Shown here: positions 8,416 to 18,299 of the stretch, one piece after another
Layout of the letters: each line of letters begins with the position of its first letter
How positions within the stretch are numbered: the first letter of the stretch is position 1
Source: a virus
Direction: 5' to 3' (one strand)
Length of the DNA stretch: 39,001 bases
IMG/VR virus record: IMGVR_UViG_3300030060_003148
Location: 1 to 39,001 of that record
Made by a program: the position numbers and the translations under genes
Notes under the pieces: model-generated
The model's input: the letters and a program-made list of their open reading frames with translations, nothing else
What the model was told of the DNA's origin: nothing
Databases searched by the model: none

Positions 8416-11400
8416 ATGCCAGAAATTAAACATACTTTTCAAGGCGGTAAAATGAACAAGGATCTTGATGAGAGACTTGTTCCAAATGGTGAGTTTAGAA
8501 GTGCTGAAAATGTTCAAGTTAGAACTAGCAAGACAGACGCCATTGGTACTGTTCAAAATATAAAAAGTAACAAAGAAATTGGTTCGTCTTATATCGACAC
8601 TACATGGATGGTTGATGAAAACGAACCTATTATTGTTGCTAGTGTTGCTGATGAAAAAAGTGATAAAGCATACTTTTTCTTTGCATCACCACCCGTTCCG
8701 CAATTACAAAATCAACAATTCAATGTTATTTCAGACACTATTACTTCTGAAATGATTTTTATCGATAGTATAATAGAACAAGATATTAATGGTAATGATG
8801 CAGCCGTTGTTGTTGATAGACATACTGTTATTAATACTTTTAGTGAGGTTTTAACAGCTGAACTTTTTGAGTCACAATCTCTAAACTTTCAAAGTAATTG
8901 GACTTCTTTTCAAGTAAATGATGCTTCTAAATACAGAGTGGGTATGACCATAAAAGCTTTAGGACCTAGTAATTTTGTTAACACTGAAGGACAATTGGTT
9001 GATTTATTTTTAAACTATGTTACTGAAGGTGGTGTTATTACTAACTCTCAAATTGGTAATGGTGCTAAAATTAAACATATAGATTTAGAAACAAATACTA
9101 TAACTCTTTATGAAGAACAATTTACAGATCTTAGTGGTGTAGCTTATTTTGTTTTTGAAGCTCCACCTGTTTTAAATTTTCAAGGTAATACAATAACAGG
9201 TGTAAACGTTATTGATAATTTATTGTTTTGGACAGACAATTTAACTGAACCTAAAAAAGTAAATATAGATAGATGCAAAGCTGGTACTATTAATAAATCA
9301 ACTCATACTAAACTATTTGTTGATCATCCAATGTTGTCTATTGGACCTGGAAATGAAAACTACGTTGTAGTTTCAGATATAAATCCTGGATTATCTACAC
9401 ACCCTGTAAATGAAGATTTATTAGAAAGACATATAACGGTATTACGTCAAGCACCTAGAACAGCTCCAACTCTTGAAATGAGAGACACACTAAGAACTGG
9501 TGAAATAAGAGCAGAATTTAATTATGAGTTTGAAGACACTGATCCAACAACTGATCCACTTGCTGAAAACGACGAGGTTATATTAGATAACTGGACATTT
9601 GCTAATACAGATTTTAAACTTGGAGATAGATTGGATATAGAACTTGTTCAGTCTATTGATCCTTTAATTGACGAAGGTGGATTTACTGTTACTTTTGTAA
9701 GCTACATGATTGACACGAATAGTGATGGAATTCCTGATCAAGAGGATGCTGGTCCTTCTAATTTTATAAAAATACGAATAAATACTAGAGTAGATCCTAT
9801 TGTTTCTGGAAATCAAGAATGGCAAATAACCTTAAAGCAAAAGAAACCTTTATTTGAACTAAAATTAGCAAGATTTGGTTATAGGTATAAATATGAGGAT
9901 GGTGAGTATTCAGCATTTTCACCTTGGTCTGAATTAGCTTTTATACCAGGAGAGTTTGATATGGTTGTTAGAAAAGCTTATAATCTAGGTATGGTTAATA
10001 AAATTCAAGAGTTAATCGTAAAGGATTTTATACCCTACAAAAGACCGCTTGATGTTGTTGCTGTAGACTTGCTTTATAAAGAAGCTTCTAAACCAAATTG
10101 CTACATCGTTAAAACCATAAACAGAACAAAAGACGACACATGGGAAGTTAATACGCCTAGTTTATTAAACCCAACAGAAATAAAAACAGGTAGACTTAAT
10201 GTAACGTCTGAAATGATACATAGAGTTCTACCATCAAATCAAATGCTTAGGGCTTTTGATAATGTTCCAAGATATGCTTTAGCTCAAGAAATAACTGCTA
10301 ATAGATTAATATACGGTAATTACACTCAGGGTTATCCATTTAATACTCCAGTTGGCCTAGAACAAACGTTATTTAGTAGTGACGAGGCAACTATTGAAGA
10401 TCCTAAAAAATCTATTAAATCAATAAGACAGTATAAGTGGGGAATGGTTTTTGGGGATAAGTATGGTAGAGAAACCCCTGTTATAGAATCGGGGTATACA
10501 GATTCTAATATTGAAGAAATAGAGTCAATGAGCGGTGAGATTGTTGTTGACAAAAACTTATCTCATTTTAAAAATTATTTTGAGTTAAAACAGAATTGGG
10601 ATAGTTTAACAGCTCCTAGTGGTACACCACCTGAATGGGCTGAATATGTTAAATACTATGTAAAAGAAACGTCCAATGAGTATTACAATTTAGTAATGGA
10701 CAGATGGTATTGGGCTAATGAAGAAAAGGATAATGTTTGGTTATCATTTAATTCAGCTGATAGAAATAAAGTAACGGAAGAAACTTATTTACTATTAAAA
10801 AATCAACATGGAAACGATACTCCAGTAGGAGACAAAGCTAGATATAAAATTATAGCTATAGAAAACGACGCACCTGATTTTATCAAAACCGTTAGAAGAC
10901 CTTTAGGTCAAGTAGAAATATTTCCAGCTGTTATGAACAAACATAGAGAGGCTAATGGATTTCAAGTTCCTCAACAAACTGGTTGGGGTATAGCGAATAT
11001 GTATGAAACTAATATCCCAGCGGACATGCCAGAGGGATTAATGTTTAGCACAACTTGTCAAATTTATATAGAAAACTGGAACTCCACTATTAGCGGTTGG
11101 GCTGCTGTAGCTGGTACATCAGATCCAATAGAGTATGCTGTTCAAGATTTTTCAAACTCTATATTTGGAAGAAAAATAGAGGGTAATATAAAAATGAGAA
11201 TTAAAGCTACTCAAGGAGCTAACACGCTGTACACTTCCTGGAGAAGTTTGTATCACTATAGAATGGTAGAAAACCCAGAAGATTTACCTGATGAATTTGC
11301 AGCTGGTTTTCCAGTTGGTGGTGGAGCTGGTGGCGCGTATGAGTATTGGCAACAAAAAATAGAATTAAATTGGGATAGTATTTGGGACAGTGAGGCTTAC

Positions 11401-14400
11401 ATGTATGAACGTTTTGAAATGGCTTTTGGTGTAGGTAGTACATCTGGTATGAAAATGTACTTTGAATTTGTTGAAGACGATATAGACCACAGACCTCAAT
11501 TTGATGGAAAATTTTTTGTTAAAGTAGAAAAAAATCTAGACTTAGAGGCTAATGTTTTATACGCGGAGGGTTCTGGTGGTGTTTACTTTAATAGAAGTGT
11601 TCATAGCTACACGTCTTTTAGTGGAATAAATGCTAACTGTGGTAGTAACAATGGAGTTAGAACACTGTGGAACTCTTGGACATATGTAACATATGGTGGA
11701 ACTTTTAGCACAAAAGCAGCTTTACCATTTATTGATCGCTGTCAACCACACTATGCTCAATTCACGAACGTGCCACAAGGCGGAAACTTGGGTCTAGATC
11801 CCAGCCAAAATACTTGGGCAACAGGTACTCAAACTTTTGGCGTAGCCGGTTTTGGAGCTGGTTTTGCTGGTGGTTTTCAACCTCTACCTGGTGTTACTGG
11901 AAACGCTAGAATGTATCTCAGTAGACAATTTATAGATATTTCACCTTGGGCTTATATAGATGCAGACAACGATGGTTTTGCAGATTTAACAATTGTTGGA
12001 GGATATACAACTAGCTATAACGATGGTGATAGTTATTTTCAAGCTATGGAAGATATGCCATTGGGTCACGCATACTTTATGGCTAAAATGTCTCAACCTG
12101 GAACAATGTTTAGATTTAGCGTTAATCCACAAGAAATATACGAGGTTGTAGACGCTGGATTTGCTAGTGGACTTGGTGGTGGTTTAGCTAGAAACTACGG
12201 TGGAGAAACGGGTACTAATAATGTTTTTGCTCCATATCAAACAGCAACAGTTCAAAGTGGTACAGGGCCTGGTGACCCTGCTTGCAACCCATGTTCAGGT
12301 TCTACAGGTGCCTGCTTGCGATATATGTTAAGGTGTGACTTTAGGCGTTTAAATATAGACACTGGTCAACCAATATACAATCAAGGTTTGTCAACATTAA
12401 CAAACCCAGAAAGTGGACTAGCATCTGCAACTGGTAGTGGTTTGAATAGAATATATATAGTTGAACCGTCAGATATATTTGGTAGTGCTGGTATTAAACA
12501 AGAGTTGGGTGGATGCTGGGAAACAGAACCTGTAGAAGACGTAGATTTAGAATTATATTACGAAGCGTCTAACGCTATTCCAATGAAACTAACGGAATAT
12601 AACGCTTTTGATTATGCTCCAATAAATTCAAAGGTTAAAATAAGAAGGTGGACACTAGATGATGATGGAGATTATGTTTTATCAGACGTAGAGTTAACAA
12701 ATAGTAATCACATAGTTAGTAATATTGAGTTTTTAAATGATTCACCACTAATACATATAACCTCTGTGGACACAAGTGAGTTTTTGAATGATGGTATAAC
12801 TCCAAACCCATTCTTCAATATTAGGGTTCCTCATATTTATAATATACAACCAGATGAAAATGCTAATGATGATGTTTATAGTGAGCAAATAGTTTTTGTT
12901 CACCCAGATGGTACAGAAACAACAAGTAATATAATAGGTGAGTATAGCCCAACGTCTACACCAGTTACTTCTGCAACTGGATTTGTTCCAACAACAGTGA
13001 CATATAATAGACTTGTTTATTCTGGACAAGATGAAAATATATATATAGAAGATGCTACTGGTTTAACACCAGGCATGAACATAACAGCAATAGACGGTGA
13101 GGTTCAACAGTTGGTAGGAATAACAACTGAGTTTAATAGTGTTATAATACCGAACGGAACTATAATTGAAGCTATATATCCAAATGAAACATTTCCATAC
13201 TCAAACTGGGATAATCCAGGTGTAAGAATAGAGTTGTCAGGATCTGTTCTTAATTGGAATACGTCACCTATACAAGATTATGTTGATAATGGAGCTCCTC
13301 AACAGTGGCCATATCAATTTAGGGTTAGACTGAGTAATAGTGCAGGTTATTATCAAATAGATCCTGATGCTTGGAAATTTAAAATAAAACTTGGTTGGCA
13401 CAACTGTTATTCATTTGGTAACGGTGTGGAATCAGATAGGATAAGAGATGATTTTAATGCATCACAACTAGATAATGGTGTTAGAGTATCTACTACATTT
13501 TCTGGTTATGGAGAGGAAAAGAAAAGTAGTGGAATGATATACTCTGGATTATATAATTCTACATCTGAAGTAAACGATCTTAATGAGTTTAACATGGGTG
13601 AAAAAATTCAAAAGGATTTAAACCCAACATATGGCTCAATACAAGCTTTAAAAACTAGAGACACGGATGTTGTTGTGTTTGCAGAAGATAAAGTTTTAAA
13701 AGTACTAGCTAATAAAGAAGCTGTATTTAATGCTGATGGTGATCCTAGATTAGTAGCAACAAATAGAGTTTTAGGGCAAGCCGTTCCGTTTGGCAGTAAT
13801 TATGGTATATCACAAAACCCTGAGTCACTAGCTGTTGATCAGTTTCGAATGTATTTTACAGACAAGCAAAGAGGCGCTGTATTGCGATTATCAATGGACG
13901 GTATAACGCCAATATCTGATGTTGGAATGAAAACTTGGTTTAGAGAGAATTTACCTTTATCATCTTCATTACTAGGTACATTTGATGGAGTTAATGGTGA
14001 ATATAATTTAACTGTAAACTATTATCCTGAGATGAGTCCTATAGTTCCTGAGCCCGAAAATAACACGGAGTCTTCACCACAAATTGAAAATTGGACATAT
14101 AGCGCTAAAACAGTTTCTTTTAATGAAGCTGCTAAGGGTTGGGTGAGTTTTAAATCATTTATACCTCAAGCGGGTGAATATGTTGGTGGTAAATATATTA
14201 CCGCTAGGTCTAATAAAATATGGGAGCATTACGCTGACGATGTTTATGATGGAGATGAAGACGCTGGATATAGTTACTTCTATGGAGTTAGATATGAATC
14301 TAGATTTTCTGTGGTGTTTAATGATTTACCTAGCACAATCAAACACTTTAACACTATAAACTATGAGGGTACGCAATCGTTTGTTAGGAAAAATTTAGAA

Positions 14401-14721
14401 GACAACGAGTACTACAATTTAGATGCTTATGATGGTTGGTATGTTGATTCTTTTAAAACAGATCTTCAAGACGGTTATGTTCCAGAGTTTATTAATAAAG
14501 AAAATAAATGGTTTAATAAAATTAGAGGTGTTGAAACAAATGTAAATAACGTTGATACTAGTGAGTTTACTGTTCAAGGGTTAGGAACCCCAGTTGTAGT
14601 TGCTGGTAACTATGAAACCCCAGAGTTTTTATTTACAGTTCAACTTGATCCAACTAATACACCTGATGTAGTCTTTAACGTTAATAGTCCATATAGTTCA
14701 TCATCAACATATGACGGATAA
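8416..14721 (+). CDS. Giant tail nozzle / stabilisation-type protein (2101 residues)
   Basis: The N-terminus (HTFQGGKMNKDLDERLVPNG, residues 6-25, then GEFRSAENVQVRTSKTDAIG and VQNIKS) matches the start I recall for 'stabilisation'/nozzle proteins of podoviruses, including P22 gp10-like and muzzle proteins of Bacteroidota phages. These build the distal tube through which DNA leaves. The C-terminal part (residues ~1740-1900: VVVFAEDKVLKVL, YGISQNPESLAVDQFRMYFT, and DKQRGAVLRLSMDGI) has the beta-propeller-like pattern of the family. The middle (~900-1500) is long, Gly/Asn/aromatic-rich and probably inserted domains. Ca-binding-like loops lie at 433-444 (DTNSDGIPDQED) and 1182-1190 (DADNDGFAD). 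It is much longer than T7 gp12 (~800 residues), so the insertions may carry host-binding or fibre-docking functions. Confidence 0.72.
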   Translation: MPEIKHTFQGGKMNKDLDERLVPNGEFRSAENVQVRTSKTDAIGTVQNIKSNKEIGSSYIDTTWMVDENEPIIVASVADEKSDKAYFFFASPPVPQLQNQQFNVISDTITSEMIFIDSIIEQDINGNDAAVVVDRHTVINTFSEVLTAELFESQSLNFQSNWTSFQVNDASKYRVGMTIKALGPSNFVNTEGQLVDLFLNYVTEGGVITNSQIGNGAKIKHIDLETNTITLYEEQFTDLSGVAYFVFEAPPVLNFQGNTITGVNVIDNLLFWTDNLTEPKKVNIDRCKAGTINKSTHTKLFVDHPMLSIGPGNENYVVVSDINPGLSTHPVNEDLLERHITVLRQAPRTAPTLEMRDTLRTGEIRAEFNYEFEDTDPTTDPLAENDEVILDNWTFANTDFKLGDRLDIELVQSIDPLIDEGGFTVTFVSYMIDTNSDGIPDQEDAGPSNFIKIRINTRVDPIVSGNQEWQITLKQKKPLFELKLARFGYRYKYEDGEYSAFSPWSELAFIPGEFDMVVRKAYNLGMVNKIQELIVKDFIPYKRPLDVVAVDLLYKEASKPNCYIVKTINRTKDDTWEVNTPSLLNPTEIKTGRLNVTSEMIHRVLPSNQMLRAFDNVPRYALAQEITANRLIYGNYTQGYPFNTPVGLEQTLFSSDEATIEDPKKSIKSIRQYKWGMVFGDKYGRETPVIESGYTDSNIEEIESMSGEIVVDKNLSHFKNYFELKQNWDSLTAPSGTPPEWAEYVKYYVKETSNEYYNLVMDRWYWANEEKDNVWLSFNSADRNKVTEETYLLLKNQHGNDTPVGDKARYKIIAIENDAPDFIKTVRRPLGQVEIFPAVMNKHREANGFQVPQQTGWGIANMYETNIPADMPEGLMFSTTCQIYIENWNSTISGWAAVAGTSDPIEYAVQDFSNSIFGRKIEGNIKMRIKATQGANTLYTSWRSLYHYRMVENPEDLPDEFAAGFPVGGGAGGAYEYWQQKIELNWDSIWDSEAYMYERFEMAFGVGSTSGMKMYFEFVEDDIDHRPQFDGKFFVKVEKNLDLEANVLYAEGSGGVYFNRSVHSYTSFSGINANCGSNNGVRTLWNSWTYVTYGGTFSTKAALPFIDRCQPHYAQFTNVPQGGNLGLDPSQNTWATGTQTFGVAGFGAGFAGGFQPLPGVTGNARMYLSRQFIDISPWAYIDADNDGFADLTIVGGYTTSYNDGDSYFQAMEDMPLGHAYFMAKMSQPGTMFRFSVNPQEIYEVVDAGFASGLGGGLARNYGGETGTNNVFAPYQTATVQSGTGPGDPACNPCSGSTGACLRYMLRCDFRRLNIDTGQPIYNQGLSTLTNPESGLASATGSGLNRIYIVEPSDIFGSAGIKQELGGCWETEPVEDVDLELYYEASNAIPMKLTEYNAFDYAPINSKVKIRRWTLDDDGDYVLSDVELTNSNHIVSNIEFLNDSPLIHITSVDTSEFLNDGITPNPFFNIRVPHIYNIQPDENANDDVYSEQIVFVHPDGTETTSNIIGEYSPTSTPVTSATGFVPTTVTYNRLVYSGQDENIYIEDATGLTPGMNITAIDGEVQQLVGITTEFNSVIIPNGTIIEAIYPNETFPYSNWDNPGVRIELSGSVLNWNTSPIQDYVDNGAPQQWPYQFRVRLSNSAGYYQIDPDAWKFKIKLGWHNCYSFGNGVESDRIRDDFNASQLDNGVRVSTTFSGYGEEKKSSGMIYSGLYNSTSEVNDLNEFNMGEKIQKDLNPTYGSIQALKTRDTDVVVFAEDKVLKVLANKEAVFNADGDPRLVATNRVLGQAVPFGSNYGISQNPESLAVDQFRMYFTDKQRGAVLRLSMDGITPISDVGMKTWFRENLPLSSSLLGTFDGVNGEYNLTVNYYPEMSPIVPEPENNTESSPQIENWTYSAKTVSFNEAAKGWVSFKSFIPQAGEYVGGKYITARSNKIWEHYADDVYDGDEDAGYSYFYGVRYESRFSVVFNDLPSTIKHFNTINYEGTQSFVRKNLEDNEYYNLDAYDGWYVDSFKTDLQDGYVPEFINKENKWFNKIRGVETNVNNVDTSEFTVQGLGTPVVVAGNYETPEFLFTVQLDPTNTPDVVFNVNSPYSSSSTYDG

Positions 14722-14737
14722 TATAAAATAATTAAAA

Positions 14738-15424
14738 ATGAGTATAATATTACCAAATTTAGCTAATTGCACAGTGAGATACCACGTGTCTACAGAGCAG
14801 TATTTAGATCAGACTACCCAAAATACGTTACCAAATATAGTTTTAATTGAAGTGTGGGCCAATCAAATATCACCCCCAATTGAAGCAATTGATGGTTCTG
14901 GTTTTTGGATTGTAGATGCTACAAACTTTAATATTGGTGGTTCAACACAGGTTAGTGCAATTACACCAACTTCATCATGGGCAACAGATCCACAATACGC
15001 TAATTTTGGTGCGGGAGATGGGTCGGTTTATAATAACGTTTTAGTTTATCCAAACCCTAATAATAACCCTTGGGGCATTAATACTATTGGAACTAATATC
15101 GTAGCTGGTGGTACTCCATTGGTAGAAACCACAGGGAAATGGTTTACACCCGAATCAATGAGCTTCGCTGTTGATAGTGATGGTAATGATATATCCGCGC
15201 AAGCTTTAGCTAATTGGGATTATAGGGTTAATGATATTTTTATATGCAACAATTATAGTAATGTTCAAGCAATGGTTGGCAATGGTGATGCGTGGAAAAA
15301 TATAGTTATGGTGTGGGTTAGATTAAGAGATGATTGGACTTTTCCAGCTGAAGACGTTACAATAAACATAGATATACAAGGTGGTCAACAGTGGATTGAT
15401 TACGCAGATTTCACTGATGGATAA
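14738..15424 (+). CDS. Beta-rich virion protein of unknown function (228 residues)
   Basis: Follows the nozzle gene after 16 A/T-rich bases. The sequence is dominated by alternating hydrophobic and polar residues, Asn, Thr, Gly and Trp, with very few Lys, as expected for a beta-sandwich virion protein. It has no signal peptide or membrane segment. A DSDGNDIS stretch near residue 147 might bind Ca. The C-terminus ends in VTINIDIQGGQQWIDYADF before the last residues TDG. The first residues (MSIILPNLANCTVRYHVSTE) suggest a compact beta domain. I do not recognise the family. A tail decoration or fibre-adaptor role is inferred only from position between nozzle and internal proteins. Confidence 0.55.
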   Translation: MSIILPNLANCTVRYHVSTEQYLDQTTQNTLPNIVLIEVWANQISPPIEAIDGSGFWIVDATNFNIGGSTQVSAITPTSSWATDPQYANFGAGDGSVYNNVLVYPNPNNNPWGINTIGTNIVAGGTPLVETTGKWFTPESMSFAVDSDGNDISAQALANWDYRVNDIFICNNYSNVQAMVGNGDAWKNIVMVWVRLRDDWTFPAEDVTINIDIQGGQQWIDYADFTDG

Positions 15425-15435
15425 AAAAAATAATT

Positions 15436-17088
15436 ATGGCTAAAAGATATATTGTAAATCGCAGACAACGAAGTTCTATACCGTTTGTTTTTCAAATGAA
15501 CAGTTTGGCTTATAACGGTGGAAAAGAAACATTAACAGCCAAACCTGGTTACACTTTAAACTCACAGGTTATTGGAGGTGGTTTTTCTACTGAATACACA
15601 AACTATATTATAAGTGGTAATGGAGTTTTTAACAAAGCTGTAGCCGTTGCTACATTAGAAATAAAAGCTGGTGATAAAAAATACATAAGTAAATCGCCAT
15701 ATTTATCTGGAAACTATAGTGACAATATCAAGTTAGTTTTAAAAAAAATAGATAAAGATTTAACTGGGGTTACTAACAAACAAAGAAACGCTTATACGTT
15801 TGACGTGTATTATATAAATAAAGAAGTAACACAACTTTCTGATGGACTAGTTTGTGATCTAGTTTATTCTTGTCAACCAACTGGTTATAGAGATAATATT
15901 ATAGATTTTATAAAAACTGGTTTTGAAAATACTGGTCAACTTATACTTCCTGGTAGAAACGCTAGTATCGTAAAGGTTATTGGAAAACCCGGCTCTAGTT
16001 TCGCTTTAGACATTAGTGAACACTTGTTAGATGTTGAGTTAGAAGAAGATGGATCTACGCCAACGGGTAGAATAATTTATAACAAAGACAATAGTACTTC
16101 TATACTATCTAGTGATTTACAAAACCACACATTAAATTTACATGGTAAATCGCGTAAAATTTTAAAAGACATAATACCTCAAAATGGTGTTTACCAATTC
16201 CAGCAAGAGTACCCAACTTATGTTTTAATAACAAATTTAGATGGAGCCGTTTCTAATTCTCCAAATTTAAACCTAGCCAATTCCACTGATGATTTAAAAG
16301 CAGGAGATTCTGTTTTTATAAAAGGGTATAGAGATAGATGTAAGGTAGTTAGTGCAAGTTCTAAGGCTGTAACGTTGGATAAAAACTTTACAGCCCCTGA
16401 TAATGCGGTAGTTAAGATAATGAGAGATAGAAAATTTAGTGTAGAGATACTACCAGATTTATCTTCGCCTTTAGGACCTGATATACCAACATCTAATCAC
16501 ATTGAGTTGAGTCATCATAAAGACATACTAGTGACTTTTAAGATTTCTAAAGCCGGTGGAGGCTTTACTATAACTCATGAAAAATTGTCAAAGTTTACCC
16601 TTGCAAATACTAGTGAGGGAGATGTTTATGGTACTGCATCAGATGCTCCAAGTTTAATGTATAAATTAACCGAGTTTTCAACAACTGGCTTGGGTGTTGG
16701 AGATCCTCATACTAATGTTGTACCCACTTTGGCTAGTGGAATAACTAATAGATCGGTTCAAGTAAGCTACTCAGTAAAATTACTTGCCGCTTCTGGAGGT
16801 TTTTCAACGGTTAGAGTACCAACGTTTTCAAATACAATACCAAATTCACTAACAAAGCCAGGTACCCCATCAACACCGCAACCAGATGGAGGTTCTGATT
16901 GGACCAACACTATTCCAAGTCAAAATGGTGGAACAATTATTAATGCGTATGGCGCGGAAATAGAAGTTTCAACAGCAAGTTCCGCAAACGATACATGCGT
17001 AATTAATCTTTCTTTTAATTTAGAACGTGGTGGACTAGAAGATGTTGTTTTAGAACTAGACTTAGATAAAATATTAACTATAACATAA
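15436..17088 (+). CDS. Probable tail-associated structural protein of unknown family (550 residues)
   Basis: A 550-residue protein 11 bases after the previous gene with start context 'aataattATGGC'. The first 16 residues are basic (MAKRYIVNRRQRSSIPFVFQ), perhaps a docking arm; the rest is beta-rich with Gly, Ser, Thr and Asn. Residues ~230-300 (LNLHGKSRKILKDIIPQNGV, later SVFIKGYRDRCKVV) look like a small barrel or SH3-like stretch. The final part (RGGLEDVVLELDLDKILTIT) ends in beta strands. No enzymatic motif is seen. The position between the nozzle and the internal-core genes suggests a tail or fibre-base protein. The family is not recognised. Confidence 0.5.
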   Translation: MAKRYIVNRRQRSSIPFVFQMNSLAYNGGKETLTAKPGYTLNSQVIGGGFSTEYTNYIISGNGVFNKAVAVATLEIKAGDKKYISKSPYLSGNYSDNIKLVLKKIDKDLTGVTNKQRNAYTFDVYYINKEVTQLSDGLVCDLVYSCQPTGYRDNIIDFIKTGFENTGQLILPGRNASIVKVIGKPGSSFALDISEHLLDVELEEDGSTPTGRIIYNKDNSTSILSSDLQNHTLNLHGKSRKILKDIIPQNGVYQFQQEYPTYVLITNLDGAVSNSPNLNLANSTDDLKAGDSVFIKGYRDRCKVVSASSKAVTLDKNFTAPDNAVVKIMRDRKFSVEILPDLSSPLGPDIPTSNHIELSHHKDILVTFKISKAGGGFTITHEKLSKFTLANTSEGDVYGTASDAPSLMYKLTEFSTTGLGVGDPHTNVVPTLASGITNRSVQVSYSVKLLAASGGFSTVRVPTFSNTIPNSLTKPGTPSTPQPDGGSDWTNTIPSQNGGTIINAYGAEIEVSTASSANDTCVINLSFNLERGGLEDVVLELDLDKILTIT

Positions 17089-17096
17089 TGTAACAT

Positions 17097-17567
17097 ATGG
17101 TAATTTTTGGTTTTAATGGAAATTTAAATTCATCGGTAAGCATTGGAGATCTTGTTTATACTGTTGAAACAACTACTGTTGGTTCTAATACAGACAACTC
17201 AACAGAGTTTACGGTTGGTAGTTGGACTGAGCCCACGTCAGGTTTTCCAATTGTTGTTGGAACTATAACGTCTATACAAACAAACGACATAAATAGTTCT
17301 TACTATACTACTATGCCTCTTAGCGTTACAGTTATAGATGATGAAGACGTAGAAACTGTTACAGCTGTCAACACGGTTATTGAGGTTCAAGAATTAAATC
17401 CAATACCTACACCAACAGCAACTAGTTTTGTTTTCTTTTCTAAAAACAATAAACACAATATGTCTTCGTTAACTGGTTACTATGGTGAGGTTGAATTTAG
17501 AAACAATTCAAAAACTAAAGCTGAGCTGTTTGCGACAGCTTGTGAAATAGAAGAAAGTAGTAAATAA
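17097..17567 (+). CDS. Small beta-rich hypothetical protein (156 residues)
   Basis: Nine bases separate it from the preceding gene, and the same beta-rich composition continues (Thr, Val, Asn, Ser). The N-terminal ~115 residues look like an all-beta domain. The last ~40 residues (KNNKHNMSSLTGYYGEVEFR, then NNSKTKAELFATACEIEESS) are different and helix-prone, with the segment MSSLTGYYGEVEFRNNS looking like a small conserved motif. The ATG sits in TAACATATGGTAA, unlike the usual local start context; no better alternative start is close by. It is probably co-translated with the 228- and 550-residue genes as one structural unit. The function is unknown. Confidence 0.5.
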   Translation: MVIFGFNGNLNSSVSIGDLVYTVETTTVGSNTDNSTEFTVGSWTEPTSGFPIVVGTITSIQTNDINSSYYTTMPLSVTVIDDEDVETVTAVNTVIEVQELNPIPTPTATSFVFFSKNNKHNMSSLTGYYGEVEFRNNSKTKAELFATACEIEESSK

Positions 17568-17578
17568 TCGCTAAAAAA

Positions 17579-17597
17579 TGTAACTATATAGTAGTAA
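17579..17597 (+). promoter_or_regulatory. Candidate regulatory motif upstream of the internal-virion block
   Basis: TGTAACTATATAGTAGTAA in the 52-base gap before the gene at 17620 is the second copy of the motif at 6594-6612 (15 of 19 positions identical, first ten bases TGTAACTATA exact). A weaker relative, TGTAATTATA, lies at 30417-30426 before the fibre block. All three sit at module borders. A phage promoter, operator or mRNA-processing site would fit. The evidence is only repetition and placement. Confidence 0.28.
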
Positions 17598-17619
17598 TAA
17601 ATAATAAAAGTAATATAAT

Positions 17620-18282
17620 ATGTTAGGTATAGGAGCAGCAATTACAGGTTTAAGCACAATAGGTTCTTTGTTAGCTGGTAGAAAAGCTAAAAAAGCGGCT
17701 GAAAAAGAAGAAAGGAGAGCACGTAGAGAAGAGATGAAAGCTAAAGCTGAAATGAATAGATTAAAAAACATATACACTCAATTAGACACTAGTAATCCAT
17801 ATCTCAATATGGAAAATAAATTTGAGGATCTAACTGTTAACCAGCAACAAGCACAGTTCCAACAACAAATGTTTCAACAGAGTCAAGCTAATATACTAGA
17901 CTCTTTGAGAGGCGCTGCTGGTGGAGGTGGAGTTGCAGCGTTGGCACAACAATTAGCTCAACAAGGACAACTAGCTTCTCAACAAGCTTCTATCTCAATA
18001 GGACAACAAGAAACAGCTAATCAAATGGCTGAAAGAAGAGAAGCTTCTAGATTAGACACGTTAGAAAGATCTGGGGTTGAAAAATCTAGACAGGTAGAAA
18101 GAGAAAAATACATGACATTATTAGGTATGTCTCAACAAGAAGCTGCAGCAAATAGACAAATGAGACTAGAAGCTCAAAGAGCTGGACACGCTGCTCAACA
18201 AAGCACGTACCAAACTCTTGGTAATACAGCAAGTAATATATTTAGTACCGTAAGTAGCGCTATTAATGCGGGTGGAATGTAA
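17620..18282 (+). CDS. Internal virion protein, T7 gp14-like position
   Basis: A 220-residue protein. Residues 1-24 are Gly/Ala/Ile-rich and hydrophobic (MLGIGAAITGLSTIGSLLAG), followed by a basic linker (RKAKKAAEKEERRARREE) and then long Gln/Ala-rich helices (for example FQQQMFQQSQANILDSLRGA and ALAQQLAQQGQLASQQAS). A short N-terminal membrane-active segment plus Gln/Ala coiled coil is the usual appearance of T7 gp14-type ejection proteins, which leave the virion first and form a pore in the outer membrane. It is the first of three consecutive genes with the size order small-medium-giant seen for gp14-gp15-gp16. The assignment is by architecture and synteny. Confidence 0.66.
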   Translation: MLGIGAAITGLSTIGSLLAGRKAKKAAEKEERRARREEMKAKAEMNRLKNIYTQLDTSNPYLNMENKFEDLTVNQQQAQFQQQMFQQSQANILDSLRGAAGGGGVAALAQQLAQQGQLASQQASISIGQQETANQMAERREASRLDTLERSGVEKSRQVEREKYMTLLGMSQQEAAANRQMRLEAQRAGHAAQQSTYQTLGNTASNIFSTVSSAINAGGM

Positions 18283-18299
18283 TAATTTAAATTAATAAT

